Shown here in pieces: positions 47,400 through 59,229 of a DNA stretch of 64,000 bases. A program made the position numbers and the translations under genes. Numbering within the stretch: the first letter of the stretch is position 1; every line of letters begins with the position of its first letter. Source of the stretch: Meghimatium bilineatum (Eukaryota; Mollusca; Gastropoda; Stylommatophora; Philomycidae); contig CM067298.1 of NCBI GenBank assembly GCA_034231615.1, forward strand, positions 36,648,127 to 36,712,126. The letters run 5' to 3'. The notes under the pieces are model-generated. The model was not told the DNA's origin. It worked only from the letters and a program-made list of their open reading frames with translations, and ran no database searches.

Positions 47400-48370
47400 A
47401 CAATATTCGGACATCGGTATGTGTATTCTGCCCCTCTAAGTCAGGGGACACGCCGCCGCATGTCTAGAGTAAGACTCATGACGCATACCTTGTTTCTTGA
47501 TTAAATGCCAGCATCATGGCACAAAAGCCATTCCTGTTAGTGACCCACTCTGTTCTGGTAACCATCCGATAGAATGTAACTTCTAAGTCCCAGTCAGGTT
47601 CTTATTATGTGACCATCGTAACTTTTAAAATACGACATATTTTGTCGGTGCCCCAAGTTATGCTTATGTCTGTCATGTTTTTGTATGTGCAAATTATCAT
47701 CTTCAGCATCATCTTCTTTACTGTGTAGTAAATCAATGACCGCCCTTGATAGGTCAGTCCTATCTTTCTTCAATGCTGTATCATCAATCACAGCAGTACC
47801 CGCCAATGAGTCTACCCTTTCATGTGACCCCGTATGACCAGGAGGGTATATCTGTGTATTACTTGGTACAACCTAATTGTTCAGTAACGTTGTCAAATCG
47901 TTTCTTAGCATGTACCTTGATATCGACCGCAGCATGCTATGGAAGTGAAATATCATCGTATGTGTGGATATTTCACTCACAAATTGAATGCCACAGTCAC
48001 CGATTCTTCTTCCATTTTCGTGTTCAATATTGTAGTGGGGTAGGCAGACAATGTTTCAAGCACCTAATTTTAATTCTTGTAGTCAATAAAACCACACCCA
48101 CACTTATTTGTTGCCCATGTCACCTGTATATATGATTGCGTCTAGCGGTTTTGAGTGCATCTGGACAAGTTCTCCCGCTGTCACCTAAATCCTGAAACCA
48201 GTCCATTCCCTACAGGTTTTCCCCCACTGTATTATTACATTTGGCATATACTTTTTCTGTGTCCACCCAATCCCGTTTACTGAATTTTCTACTTCTTCCA
48301 AAACATACACTCCGAGTAACGTGCCCTCTGTTTCTGCCATGCAAACCTTTCTTAGTTTTATTCGTTGTCC
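47400..48370 (-). pseudogene. Possible decayed protein-coding remnant, unknown family
   Basis: Several minus-strand stretches read as plausible globular protein: RGHVTRSVCFGRSRKFSKRD and KVYAKCNNTVG (about 48350-48250), VDIKVHAKKRFDNVTEQLG (about 47930-47870), and AGTAVIDDTALKKDRTDLSR with AVIDLLHSKEDDAEDDN (about 47806-47690). They lie in order but in different frames with stops between. The last block is acidic, vaguely like the end of MADF/BESS-type or transposon accessory proteins, but I cannot assign it. Confidence 0.3.
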
Positions 48371-48960
48371 TTTGTCTCATCTAGATTTTTGTGCAAGGGG
48401 TGGTGGTAATTTGTGGCTACATTTAGGTAAATGCAAAGTAGGATGCATGAAAGATAAATGAAAATACTCAAAGGCTGATGGAATTAAACCAAGTTAAGTT
48501 CAAACCAGAACGGGCCTGGCTCAATTTCCGTCAGCCTTAATATTATTTCATTTATCGTCATGGTCCCTAATTGGGTTTACTTATATAAGCTATCATTTGA
48601 AGCAAAATTGGCTTGTCTCTATGTTATTTATGTTCACATGTGGGCATATCAGTCATCGTAGTATGAATATTGATGTTATATGTCTGTGGTCCCGATAGTA
48701 CTTTAATACGTGTACAGTATATGTGTTGTTGTTGTTGTAATAGTCTTTGTCTCGATTGATCCTTTCTCAGTGACTTGGGAGAACAAGTTGAATGTCTGGA
48801 CATAATCGCATATTTGTATGGAGATGTGGTTGTTCAAGTATGGAAAACCTGGTTACTTGAGTTGCAAGGCTACATTAAGGTATAGTCTTACCTGCACCAC
48901 GTTATGCGGAACCTTAATTCTGAGTAAATCTAATATGAATTTCATGACGCATAAGCTATT
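48371..48960. other. Spacer, nothing recognised
   Basis: No gene or repeat recognised. Confidence 0.4.
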
Positions 48961-48964
48961 TAGT

Positions 48965-49690
48965 TAGTTAATTTGTCATTGGATCATCGTCACTGTACTC
49001 TGGACAAGTCCATAGGTTCTAAGATCTCTCTCTGAGTGTATACGCCATTGCACGTTGACTGACGATCCCAGTACGCAGTTGATTGACCACCACTCCCTCT
49101 CGTACAAAAAACCGCTCCCCTCCAGCGACTCCACATCCCATACCAAGCTTTTGTTTTCTGGTCATGGAACAAGAGTCATCGTCATCCACACAGTCACTTG
49201 TTCGTGCGCCTTCACAGAGAGCTCAAAACGTCTTCCCGATTCATCGTCCCACGAACAGCCACAGTAGCAGCGTGTGCGGCCAACATATCTGCTCTCTCAC
49301 TACACCGGACTACTACCGTGACACTACCGAGACTCCTGTATGTCCCGGCACAAATACAATAGTCACTTCATGCACACAATAATTCTTCACTGCATCCAGC
49401 CACTATGCCCGAATATACCCCGCCTGAACTTTCACAATCATGCTCACCGAGTCAATGAGTATACATGCACGCTCGCAGGCAATCTGTGAGCACACCCATC
49501 TCAAAGCCCCGGATACTGCAAAATCCCCACTGCCATGCTGCTTGTCATCTGAGCGAATGAACAACTGTCTCTCTGATGGTCTCCCAACACCGATGAGCCG
49601 TGAAAGCCCAGGCAGCCCGTGAAAGCTCCTGATGTGTCTTTCAACCGATCCATCTGTATACACATAAACACATAACTCAATAACATCAAG
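48965..49690 (-). mobile_element. RNase H-type LINE fragment
   Basis: Minus strand: VYTDGSVERHIRS at about 49660, GALRWVCSQIACERACILID (about 49510-49450), VPGHTGVS near 49345, ERADMLAAHAA (about 49290), NREDVLSSL, then a C-terminal WSINCVLGSS and RTYGLVQ block. The motif order is RNase HI, and the GHTGV...ERADMLA pair is the catalytic loop plus final Asp. Compared with the family the central GNE has been lost and frames shift. Same lineage as 34.9 and 41.2 kb. Confidence 0.7.
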
Positions 49691-50250
49691 TGGTTGGCAC
49701 TATGTATATAACTAACTGCATTTGTAAATCTGCATCAGAACAATACATTGCGAGCCACGATCAAAACAGTGACCTTTTGAGAAAATGCACATATCTTAAC
49801 CACTAAGGGAGAGAGGCCACAAAATAATGATGACACGTTTAGTGTTCACGCCTATAAGACAACATGACAATATGACATTGTATTAAATGGGTATTACTAA
49901 TACCTAGTACTAATACATTAACGATTACTAAATATGTGTTAAATTATAACATTTCATTACCTTCCTGGAAAGTGTAGAAGTTATAGGGACAGAGCTTGTA
50001 CTGCTATATCCCTGTGATGTCATGCTTTAGTGAGTAGAATTCCTCAAATGTTCAAGTTCAATTTCTGATATATCTTGCTCCTTTCTATATATTTAGTTCG
50101 AGCGTCAAGTATATTTGCTTCACTTTATTCCTGTCTGTTAAATCAGACAGTCTCTGATGCTTATCCATTTTCTGTTTTCATTAAAAGAGAATACCAGTTT
50201 TGGAATCCGACCTGGAACATTTAAACATATATATTTTTATATTAGATTGT
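49691..50250. other. Spacer, nothing recognised
   Basis: No gene or repeat recognised. Confidence 0.4.
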
Positions 50251-50254
50251 TAAA

Positions 50255-50425
50255 AATAGCAGCGTTAGTGAAAGGCAATATAACATTTATAGTTGTAGAA
50301 AGATACATAAAAAATAGAAGCGTCAATGAACAGCAATATAACATTTATAGTTGTAGAAAGATATATAAAAATAGAAGAGTCAATGAACAGAAATATAACA
50401 TGTATAGTTATAGAAATATACATAT
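50255..50425. repeat. ~57-bp tandem repeat, three units
   Basis: GTCAATGAACAGCAATATAA, then CATTTATAGTTGTAGAAAGA, then TACATAAAAATAGAA; the third unit is decayed. Confidence 0.85.
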
Positions 50426-50536
50426 ACATTAATAATTTGGCAAGACATGTTCTTTCGTGTAACCACGATCAGTCTACATATGCGTGTGTTTCTTCTTCGG
50501 AATTACTTCTCACTCTCCTGAACATTAGCAGGATGC

Positions 50537-50805
50537 TGAACACAACGGATTAAGAAGCTACTTGAATAGATTAAGACTGGTTTCATCACCTCTGTGTCCA
50601 TGTGGGCAAGCAGCACAGACAGCGAGACATAGTCTGCAAGACTGCATTACACTATGCTCGTTAAGGGAGGAACACTGGCCCATAGGTACGGATATCCACA
50701 TAAAAATGTATTGGAGCAGTGAGGAACTTTCAGATACAGCAGCATACATTAAGAAAATTGCACTTGTTGTGTAGACATATCAAACTGCGAACAAGAAGAA
50801 GAAGG
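50537..50805 (+). mobile_element. 3' end of RNase H-type LINE
   Basis: Codes for RLVSSPLCPCGQAAQTARH with SLQDC (an intact CxCx8Hx4C knuckle), EEHWPIGTDIHIKMYW and SDTAAYIKKIALVV, then a stop at about 50774 and a GAA-rich tail. It is 5'-truncated just before the knuckle. The same subfamily is at 62.84-63.39 kb. Confidence 0.85.
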
Positions 50806-51210
50806 AAGCAGGATGTAGTCCTGAAAACGGAATTCGCTGTGTCATTGTTTGCAGTTTGGCAGCGATTATGCACCTTCAGACATATACATTCAACGTCAGT
50901 ATTTCTCGGATCACTTTGACGTTGAATGTATGTGTGTCTATAAGTAATAAATGTATGTGTGTGTTTGCGTATGTATATGTATATATATGTATATAAGTAG
51001 TATATGTTTTGACAAGGTCAGGACGCACATTAGTAACATTCCTACTTTTGTCTATGATTTGTTTCCACGCACTTGCTTATAATTGTATAATTATAAATTG
51101 TATATATTCGAGGAATAAACAACGCACATATATGGACTACACAGTTGGTCAATATCGACGGAAGAGGAATAGACAAGTTAAATGTATGTACTACAGGGTT
51201 AGCCAATAAC
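50806..51210. other. Spacer, nothing recognised
   Basis: Contains a short TATG-rich tract near 50940-51000. Confidence 0.4.
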
Positions 51211-51214
51211 GAAG

Positions 51215-51335
51215 ATCATCCTCTTCTTCTGAGTTATATAACTCCTGCAGATTAGCAAGATGTCATCCAGAGAATGGAATATTTCGTGGCACTGTTTATA
51301 GCTTGGATGCGATATCTGTGCCTCTCGTCTGACAC
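51215..51335. repeat. Interspersed repeat (shared with 1.7 and 22.7 kb)
   Basis: TCTTCTTCTGAG, then ACTCCTGCAGATTAGCAAGA and TGTCATCCAGAGAATGGAAT. Clear partial matches to 1700-1765 and 22715-22755. Confidence 0.5.
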
Positions 51336-51339
51336 ATAC

Positions 51340-52110
51340 AATGTCATCATGGTTTCTGAGTCAATTTGATACTACAATGAATGTGATATCTAATTCCACT
51401 CACAAAAACCTTCTATCCGTCTTATATGATGTGCATGGCGGTTAACTGTATTGTTGCTATTATTTGCTTGACTTTCAAATCGCGACAACTTGGAGACAAA
51501 TCAGGATCATTTGCGTACATTCACACCATAAATCTCAGAAACGGATAAACTAAACTCTCGCGAATCGATGACGTGTTAGGAAACATCGTCTGGCTGTTGA
51601 GGATGTAAATGAAATATTTGCTTGCAGTATGAAATAAATGTCTCTGATCTGTTACCTCTTAATATTGACATTCTGCGATAAAACTGATCTACAGTGTCGC
51701 ACAAACGAGATGGTTAAAAGTCTGTGTTTGCTAAACTGACGTGTCTGACGGTACATTCAGTGTAGAAGTACCCCCGGAATGTACATGGAGAGTTGATGCG
51801 GATATCGCATCACACTCTTGCAGATTCTAAATATCTTAGCACAATGACAGCAAATCGAAACGTATGACAAGAACTTATCGAAAGAGAGGAGTCTATAGCT
51901 CTAGAGGGCAGCGCTTAGATATTGAACATATCGTTCTTATTATTATTATTGTTATTATTATTATTATTATGAGCATTAGTTATTGTGTTAATCATTATTG
52001 ATTTGATTTATAACCTCAGGAATTGCGAGCTATTAGCTCTTACTTTCTATATTCAGCTGTTGGTTTTTCTGAGCTTTCTTTTATACCCAGGATACTTCAG
52101 TTTTCAGCTT
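51340..52110. other. Spacer with a (TTA)n tract
   Basis: (TTA)n lies at about 51937-51970; otherwise nothing recognised. Confidence 0.4.
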
Positions 52111-52111
52111 A

Positions 52112-52150
52112 GTGTAATGCCTATTGAAGGAGCATTCTACTCAGATGGGG
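52112..52150 (+). repeat. Interspersed repeat shared with 11.0 kb
   Basis: GTGTAATGCCTATTGAAGGA followed by GCATTCTACTCAGATGG, the plus-strand counterpart of 11020-11060. An ATTATTATT tract follows at 52155-52185. Confidence 0.6.
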
Positions 52151-52279
52151 TATGTTAATCATTATTAATAATATTATTATTATTAAGAACATAACACAAA
52201 ATTACAAAGAGAATTTGGAGGTTGTTCATGCTGAAGAAAGTTGTGCAGGTTTAATATAGAATGCAGGCTCTATTAGCCT

Positions 52280-52350
52280 GGCTTTGTGGCGAACTGGTAC
52301 AGAGCGCGTTTGAAACGCCATGGTACCGAGTTCGATCACCGCCACACACA
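52280..52350 (+). mobile_element. tRNA-derived SINE head
   Basis: GTGGCGAACTGGTACAGAGC matches a tRNA D-arm with A box (about 52286-52305). GCGTTTGAAACGC forms an anticodon stem-loop with loop TTTGAAA. GAGTTCGATCACC (52328-52340) matches the B box. The A-to-B spacing suits RNA polymerase III. The start GGCTTTG and end CCGCCACA do not pair well as an acceptor stem, and no second copy with a tail was found, so I favour a SINE head over a working tRNA. Confidence 0.65.
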
Positions 52351-52359
52351 ATTGTGCAC

Positions 52360-53400
52360 CCGGACCGTTCAGAAAGCAATAGCAAACTACTGAACGTATC
52401 TGCATTAATTATAAAATCACTCAGTCAACAGATGTTGGTTTGATAGCTACGCCTTGAATAGGATATGCTACCAATTAATGTTATGTGTTATTTTATTTTA
52501 TAAGCAACGGGCTGAACTGATGCTCTGACTACTTTGAGAGAGATAGGAAAAGTTACTGATGCAATACATAATTGTAAATCTGCAACCTTGAGCTGACTCC
52601 ATGAACACCATGTCAAGAATGGTGTGGCTAAACTCGAACATTACGCAGGTACCCAGAGCAGTCTCGTAAACCAGAACAGATTTGGTGTAGTTATTCGCTA
52701 CACGATGAGGGAGATCGTAGGGATGAGACCCGAGCACGTATGTACTGGTGCCTTGAAGTGCAATGAGGATGTCATTCCACTAAATAATCAACTAATTATG
52801 CCGTTTAAATTCCAAGTACTTACAGCCGTACTGTGAAAGCCAAGTACTTACAGCCGTACTGTGAAAGATGTAAATCGGAATCCATCCAGTGAAATGGCTA
52901 TAAGAAAGCACAAGTTGCAATAATGGTCACGACACATGAAAGGTATTCACATAAATATCAGACAAGTCATTCTAATTGCAACAATCGACTGAGTCGGTTA
53001 ACGCAGTACATCATTTCAAAAACAATTGCAATGTGCAATCATGTGGGAAACTAAACAAACAAGACAGAAATACACAGCACAGATAAACATAGGAAAACAT
53101 CTTAGGACAAATAAATATATAACTATATTCCCACAAAATTATCTTTATACACGAGTATATACGGGCGAAGAACATTTGGAAAGCTACATGCCGCATCGAT
53201 TTATTCAGGAATTGTTTATTAAAGAAACATGAAATAAATACATTATATACATGCATCTGTTACATACACATCTGTATTATTCAACATAATCTACGCCCTT
53301 AGAAACAAGTACGTGCACTTCTTTCACAAGTCAGATTTTGTCTTATCGTGCAGCCATTTCTTCCCTGCACGAATTACACCTTAACCAGCTGAAAACCTTC
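52360..53400. other. Spacer with a small tandem duplication
   Basis: CCAAGTACTTACAGCCGTAC followed by TGTGAAAG occurs twice in tandem (about 52812-52867). No gene recognised. Confidence 0.45.
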
Positions 53401-53529
53401 TTATATATATATATAAATGTGCCAGCAAACCATATCATGTGTAAAATGTGCTTCCAAACCGTTTATATATAATTGTTCTAACAAACCTTCCAGTACATAT
53501 ACACATATGCTAGGAAACCTTCTCGTATA

Positions 53530-53623
<94 letters not shown>

Positions 53624-53720
53624 AAATGTCCTAACACACCTTCTAGTATTTATACTTGTGTTAGCAAATCTTCTTGTATATATAAATGTGCTAGCAAACC
53701 TCCATTTGTGCGATCAGCCA
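53401..53720. repeat. (TA)n tract within a CTAGCAAACCTTC-type tandem repeat
   Basis: Units with AACAAACCTTC(T/C) and a GTATATATAAATGTGC(C/T)AG-like core recur from 53391 to 53710. A pure (TA)n expansion at about 53528-53621 sits within one of them. Confidence 0.75.
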
Positions 53721-53789
53721 TTATTTTGTAGTGTTATAATTTTGTAGGAAATATAAACATATACAGTAAGTTGTTATTGCTTTCTGAAC

Positions 53790-54850
53790 ATATCAAACAA
53801 GAAAGCTTTCGAAAGAGTGGATAGAGCACAACAATGGAAAACACTATAGATATATGGAGTTCCCCAGCAGCCGATAAGCCTATGTCAGAGCATATACGCT
53901 AATAGTCACTGCAAAGTAAGAAATAGCACAGGTACATACGATAATTTCTAAATTCACTCAGGGGTGAGACAGATTGTGTACTACCCACCCCCTTCCCTGT
54001 TCATAACATACATAGATCACATCTGCAAAGTAGAAAATACAACAAGATACAACAATCTGAATGATAACTTAAACGAATTGCTATTTGCAAACGACCAAGC
54101 ACCAGTAGCATCATCAGAAGAGTAACTGCAAAGGCAAATATACAGATTACATCAAACATACCACACTTGTAACATGAAGATAAATATAGAAAAGATCGAA
54201 GTAATGAAGATAGGAAGAACAGAAATAAATTATATATATATATATATACTGGAAACACCATACTTAAACAAGTGACACAATTCATATAGCTAGGAAGAAA
54301 TATAACAACAGACAGCAAGAACACCAAAGAAAACACAATAGATATAGTAAAACATACCAAGCCCTATGTCAAATGACACCATTCTCCATAAACAAAAATG
54401 TATATTTAAATACCAAAATAACACAATTCAAACTATTATTATGCCAACGATGAGCTATTAAATGCAAACATGGACAATGCCATCACAAGACAAACGTAAA
54501 CTTATGACAGTTGAAATGACATGCTTGCGCAGAATCCTATGAATATCACTAAGAGACAGAGTGAGGAATGAGGACATTAGACAAAGAACAGGCACCACAC
54601 CAATCTTGGAATTTATTAAGAGATAACACATCACATGGTTTGCACACATCAACAGACTGCCATCAGACCGTATACCGCAGCAAGCTATTCTACACAGATA
54701 CAGTGAAGGCGGACCCAGAGACGGACCTCGAACACGATGCACCACCGAAACAAAAGATGCGACACATTCCACAATATACTCAGCACACACCAGGCCATCT
54801 CCAGAAATCTGTTCTACCTCTGGCGTTGAAAGGCAACAAAGGGTTTAGCG
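53790..54850 (+). mobile_element. Decayed LINE RT
   Basis: Blocks: KKAFERVDRAQQWKTL (first RT Asp is present as ERVD), YGVPQQP, YANSHCKVR, HSGVRQ near 53960 with a decayed GC-LSP, LLFANDQAPVAS where YADD has become FAND, CNMKINIEK, MTVEMTCLRRIL, and PSDRIPQQAILHRY. Stops and frameshifts abound, and a (TA)n expansion has arisen at about 54229-54246. Closest in the window to the LINE at 11.1-13.2 kb. Confidence 0.75.
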
Positions 54851-54944
54851 AATAGATAGACAGGCAGGCAGGCAGAGAGAACGAGATAAATATAGGCAGA
54901 CAGACATACCGACAAGACCAGACATACAGATAAGACTGATCTAA

Positions 54945-55155
54945 TGCAGAGTTGTATTATAACATGGCAACAACAGACAAGTAGAAGAGCAAAAGAGTTA
55001 TGGGGCAATCAAAAGAGAAGATGCTTGACAGGCTATCATTGTCGCATGGGAGAGCATCGGTATCGGGCATTATTGACAGCATACGAAGGTGAATGCCATG
55101 GAAAGCCATGATAACCAACGCTACCCGGCATAGGCCACGAGAAATTGGAATAGAG
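54945..55155 (+). mobile_element. LINE 3' end fragment
   Basis: KEKMLDRLSLSHGRASVSGI, then IDSIRR, a stop, and PWKAMITNATRHRP. Same pattern as the end of the 56.1-56.7 kb LINE (REKLLYD...SWRNMIAYA). It is preceded by a CAGGCAGACAGA-type microsatellite at 54855-54910. Confidence 0.65.
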
Positions 55156-55159
55156 ACTA

Positions 55160-55730
55160 TTTATAAGAACTATTGAAGGTTATACATAAACGTATACAAT
55201 TGTCTGATTAAAAACTAAGTAAATATAACAAATGTATAACTTAAATGTTATCATTTCTTTAAAAAGATTCAAACATTTACACACACATGACTATAAATTA
55301 TCTGAACAACTGGAGAAATACACCTCAAGAGTTAAATTTAAACTCACATGCAGCACAATCAGACACTCTTCTGGTGATATCTGCTAAATACGTCAAAACT
55401 CTTTGAGCACCGTCGGTTGCCATACGCCATATCATTGTAAATGTTCTGTAGACTTTGGATAGCATCAGTCATTATCATTATTTAGGAACAGTTTCATGGA
55501 AATCTCTCATGTCAAAGTGATTTCTCGAGAATTAATAGTTTCATGTTATTATAAACACTTGAAGAAGAACGACAGGTAAACAAGTTCATAAGAGATTAAA
55601 TAAAAAATAAAAAGCATCGTATAACATGCATCCAGACATCACTATATCTCTCTATAGACATACGAATGTATAGACGAAGGTGAAAGACATATTGATAAAC
55701 AGTAAATATATAGATAGAAACTAGATATAA
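55160..55730. other. Spacer, nothing recognised
   Basis: No gene or repeat recognised. Confidence 0.4.
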
Positions 55731-56085
55731 TCATATATACTGGATATTTTGGTAGATACCGGGTATACTGATATATACGGGATATTATGATAGATAGTGG
55801 ATATATTGATAGATAGTGGATATTATGATAGATAGTGGATATTATGATAGATAGTGGATATTATGATAGATAGTGGATATATTGATAGATAGTGGATATT
55901 ATGATAGATAGTGGATATTATGATAGATAGTGGATATTATGATAGATAGTGGATATATTGATAGATAGTGGATATATTGATAGATAGTGGATATTATGAT
56001 ATATAGTGGATATTATGATAGATGCTGGATATATTGATATATACTGGATATATTGATGTATACTGGATATATTGATATATTAATA

Positions 56086-56705
56086 ATAATAATTAACGAC
56101 ACAAAATTAACACAGGTTGAATAAGTGAAATATCTTGGCACCCTGTTAACATCAGAAGGTAGATGCTCAAGTGAGATAAAGAGCTGAACAGCACAAGCCA
56201 AATCAGCATTCCAAAAAATGAGAACCATTTTGAGCAATGGAAGATTATCAATGCAGACCCGAATTCGAGTGATGAGATGTTATATCGAACCAATTCTCTT
56301 TTATGGATGTGAAGCATGGATTGTAAACAAAAAATGTAATGCGAATTAGAGGCTACAGAAATGTGGTTTCTTAGATGAATGATGAAAATACCATGGACAG
56401 CTAAGAAAACTAATGCAGATATTTTCATTGATGCTGGCGTAAAAAGATCAATCATATCAAACATTAGAGGCAGACAGTCAAGATTTCTAGGGCATGTGCT
56501 GAGAAGAACACATCTTGAATACTTAATAACTAATGGAAAGATCAAGGGGAGAAGAGATAGGGGACGACAAAGAGAAAAGTTGCTTTATGACTAGCATTGT
56601 GGCATGGTAGAAGTTCACCAACCGAGCTTATTGACAACACAATCGACAGGGAGTCGTGGAGAAACATGATTGCCTACGCCATTCAGAAAGACACTAGATT
56701 GATGT
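56086..56705 (+). mobile_element. LINE RT C-terminus inserted in the minisatellite
   Basis: VKYLGTLLTSEGRCSSEIKS, IEPILFYGCEAWIVNKK, MMKIPWTAKKTNADIF, RGRQSRFLGHVLRR, then GRRDRGRQREKLLYD and SRGET near the 3' end. A few stops (after KNAN, at about 56590). Same family as the minus-strand pieces at 37.4 and 43.6 kb. Confidence 0.82.
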
Positions 56706-56761
56706 AGATATATACCGAATATATAATAATATATGATGGATATATTGATATATATTAAGTG

Positions 56762-57211
56762 ACATATTCTTTCCAGAACGTTGCCTTCATCGTGGGTACT
56801 CTGAAAAGCCTCTCTGTCCCAGGAAAGCAGGCATGCATTGGCTAGAGACAGGTGCATGCTTTTTTCTATATCGTTATTTCAAATTCTTCTTCACATCATT
56901 TTCTTCTCTCCCCCGGCATTCTGCCGTGCAGAATCAGATTGTCGATATCATGTCGCTTTTAATGTCCAAAATACTGTAGCTTCATTCTTATGATGGTATT
57001 CAAAAGCCACAATTCATTTAATTTTAGTAATTTAAAATGTCAATGTTCTTCTTTTTCTCTGTGTATGATATTCGTAGAGTCTTTCTGTAGCACTTCATTT
57101 CAAATGAAATTATTCTTTTGGATATTTTGTTGTTTACAGTCTAGTCCAGGTCTCATATCCACATGGTGCCAATGGGAGAACACATGCACTTAAAAGTATT
57201 AATATGTATTC
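56762..57211 (-). mobile_element. LINE RT C-terminal fragment, opposite strand
   Basis: Minus strand: APCGYETWTRL with a following stop (YGCETWTL in the family), FEMKCYRKTLRISY with a frameshift, then EKKKNIDIL, IIRMKLQYFGH, LHGRMPGERRK, LANACLLSWDREAFQS and HDEGNVLER. A different LINE family from its plus-strand neighbour. Confidence 0.75.
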
Positions 57212-57290
57212 ATACATACTGGATATATTGACATATACTAGATATATTAATATATCTACTAGATGTATTCATAAATATATTAAGATGAAT

Positions 57291-59225
57291 AGAAAGAAAA
57301 ATGGTTAGGTTGTCCAGCAGACAGACGAAGCGAGGTATGTATTGACGAAATAAAGGGCATACAAACAGACAGTAAGACAAAAGAACATACATGTTGAGTA
57401 GTAGGAAACATTACATAAGAAAATTCAAGTTGGTATAACTACCCGGCACTTAAATGCAGAGTATATTGTGAGTAAACCAAGGGAAAACATTTTTTTGGAA
57501 ATGAAACACGCTTCTATTCATGAATAGGTAGTTATCTGATTACTGAAATCTATAGCCAGATTTATCGCCTCAGATCATCCTGACAATTGACTCTGATTTC
57601 CTGATTCTATTAATTAACATTTAAAATATTCTCTCTAAACTATTATTTCTCTTTCCGCATTCACGTTTTCTGATTCTTATTTTTTTCTCCTTTTTTTTTT
57701 TGTCTTCTCTAATTTAGAAATACCTTCTGATAGCGGTAATTTGGCGCCACAATTAATTTATCTCACAATTATAATTTTGCTCTGCTTGTGTATTCACCAT
57801 CAGCTAGTAGAGTCTTCGCAAAGCAGGTAGTCTTGAACAAACCTTCAACATCTTCTATCTCTCGCCTTGGTGGTGCATACTGCCATACTGTATCATGTCC
57901 ACCTCGTGATGTCTGTTACATTTGTATATCTGAATAATTCTCGTTTCAATGTCTCTCAACTCTACCATCATGTAAGATCTTCATCACGAGCTTTTACTAT
58001 TTTCAACATGTTGTGCTTACTTTTAACAATTATTTTTCCCAATACATTGTGTTGTCAGAATCTCTTTGTTCGTTTTCTTCTCTTTCCAAGAAGTTCTACA
58101 TATTCGTCTATATATTGATATCTCAAAGGCATCAATTCTGATTGCTAGGTGTTCTGGTTCCGGCCGTAGTTTCGAATTATTGTGATTATAGCTGCCTTAT
58201 CAAATCAGTGTGTATTATATTTTCCACAATAACATCTTGGAAGATAGGTATGTTTCTTGTAGCTATGAATGTTTCATTTTAATATATCAAAACCTACTTT
58301 AGAGACGTATTTTAAACACGTAATTGGTCATCACTAATCCTAACAATATTTCAGGAAAATAAAATTCCTGAAATGTAGATTTTATACCGCGATTTCTCAT
58401 ACGATTCCACAATTCATTCCTATTTCTTATGGTGGTCAGGGATTGGGTCTGTGTTCCCACGTGCCGGAAGGACAGTAAAGACACCGACAGTAATGCATGT
58501 TGTAAAATATAGAAAAGAAGGGTTGAGCAGAGGTTTTGTTAACCCATCCCGTAGAAGATCAAGGTGACGCAACATCAGGAGAATGCTCCTCAGGAAATCA
58601 TTAAATGACGACAAAACGATTTCGGTTATACGATCTCTTTAATGTTGTGCGCAGGAGGTTGAGAACAATTGCAGACGAAATGGAAAAAAGCTGTAATAGA
58701 TGTTTGTTTCAGTGGGATCAAATAATGAGTTTGTAATCAACATTTTGGGATCTCTCCATAATTATTGTATCGGTGCTCTGAAGGCGATATTTGCTGATAA
58801 TTTAAAGATAATATTGAACTAGGGACCGTCCGTAATTCCAGTGATAAGCAGTGTTGAACCTCTTCAAAAGCATTGTGTCAGATCTCTGATGTCAATACTC
58901 TCTGATATTTTAAATATTCTCTGATAGTTTACATATTCTCTGATATATTAGTTCAGCTAATGAACTAGAGTCATCGACTTGAAGCAATGAACTAGGGGAC
59001 GCACTTAACGCCAGTTTGCAGAGCGTTTAAGGCGTATAATAATACAGTGCAATTCCTATATTTATGTGTGTTGTTCTTCCGTCAAAGTAGACGATGCCAT
59101 TCAGCTAAATTGGGATAAATAATGCAGATGAGAAAGTATTTGACTAAGACTTGTGACTGTGCCCAACTGTGACTAATGAGCCATATGCATACCTAGAATT
59201 GTCTACCGTACTATGGGCATGTGTG
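57291..59225. other. Spacer, nothing recognised
   Basis: Long AT- and pyrimidine-rich stretch with no recognised protein. Short CTCTGATATTTTAAATATT-type repeats occur at 58895-58950. Confidence 0.4.
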
Positions 59226-59229
59226 GGAG

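Larger units (their letters stand above)
55735..57290. repeat. ~19-bp minisatellite interrupted by two LINE pieces
   Basis: Unit GATAGATAGTGGATATTAT (19 bp, with GATATATTGATATATACTG variants). It runs without a break at 55735-56085. The same motif reappears at 56725-56757 and at 57212-57290, on the far side of each LINE fragment. This implies one array later split by insertions. Confidence 0.85.

Noticed and set aside
52280..52350. Functional tRNA gene
   Set aside because: Acceptor-stem ends do not pair convincingly and no terminator run of T follows closely, so it is called a SINE head instead.
53417..53731. Protein with a long YIYIYI run
   Set aside because: A translation of a (TA)n tract within an AT-rich repeat. 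Similar frames at 33.7 and 1.5 kb are rejected for the same reason.
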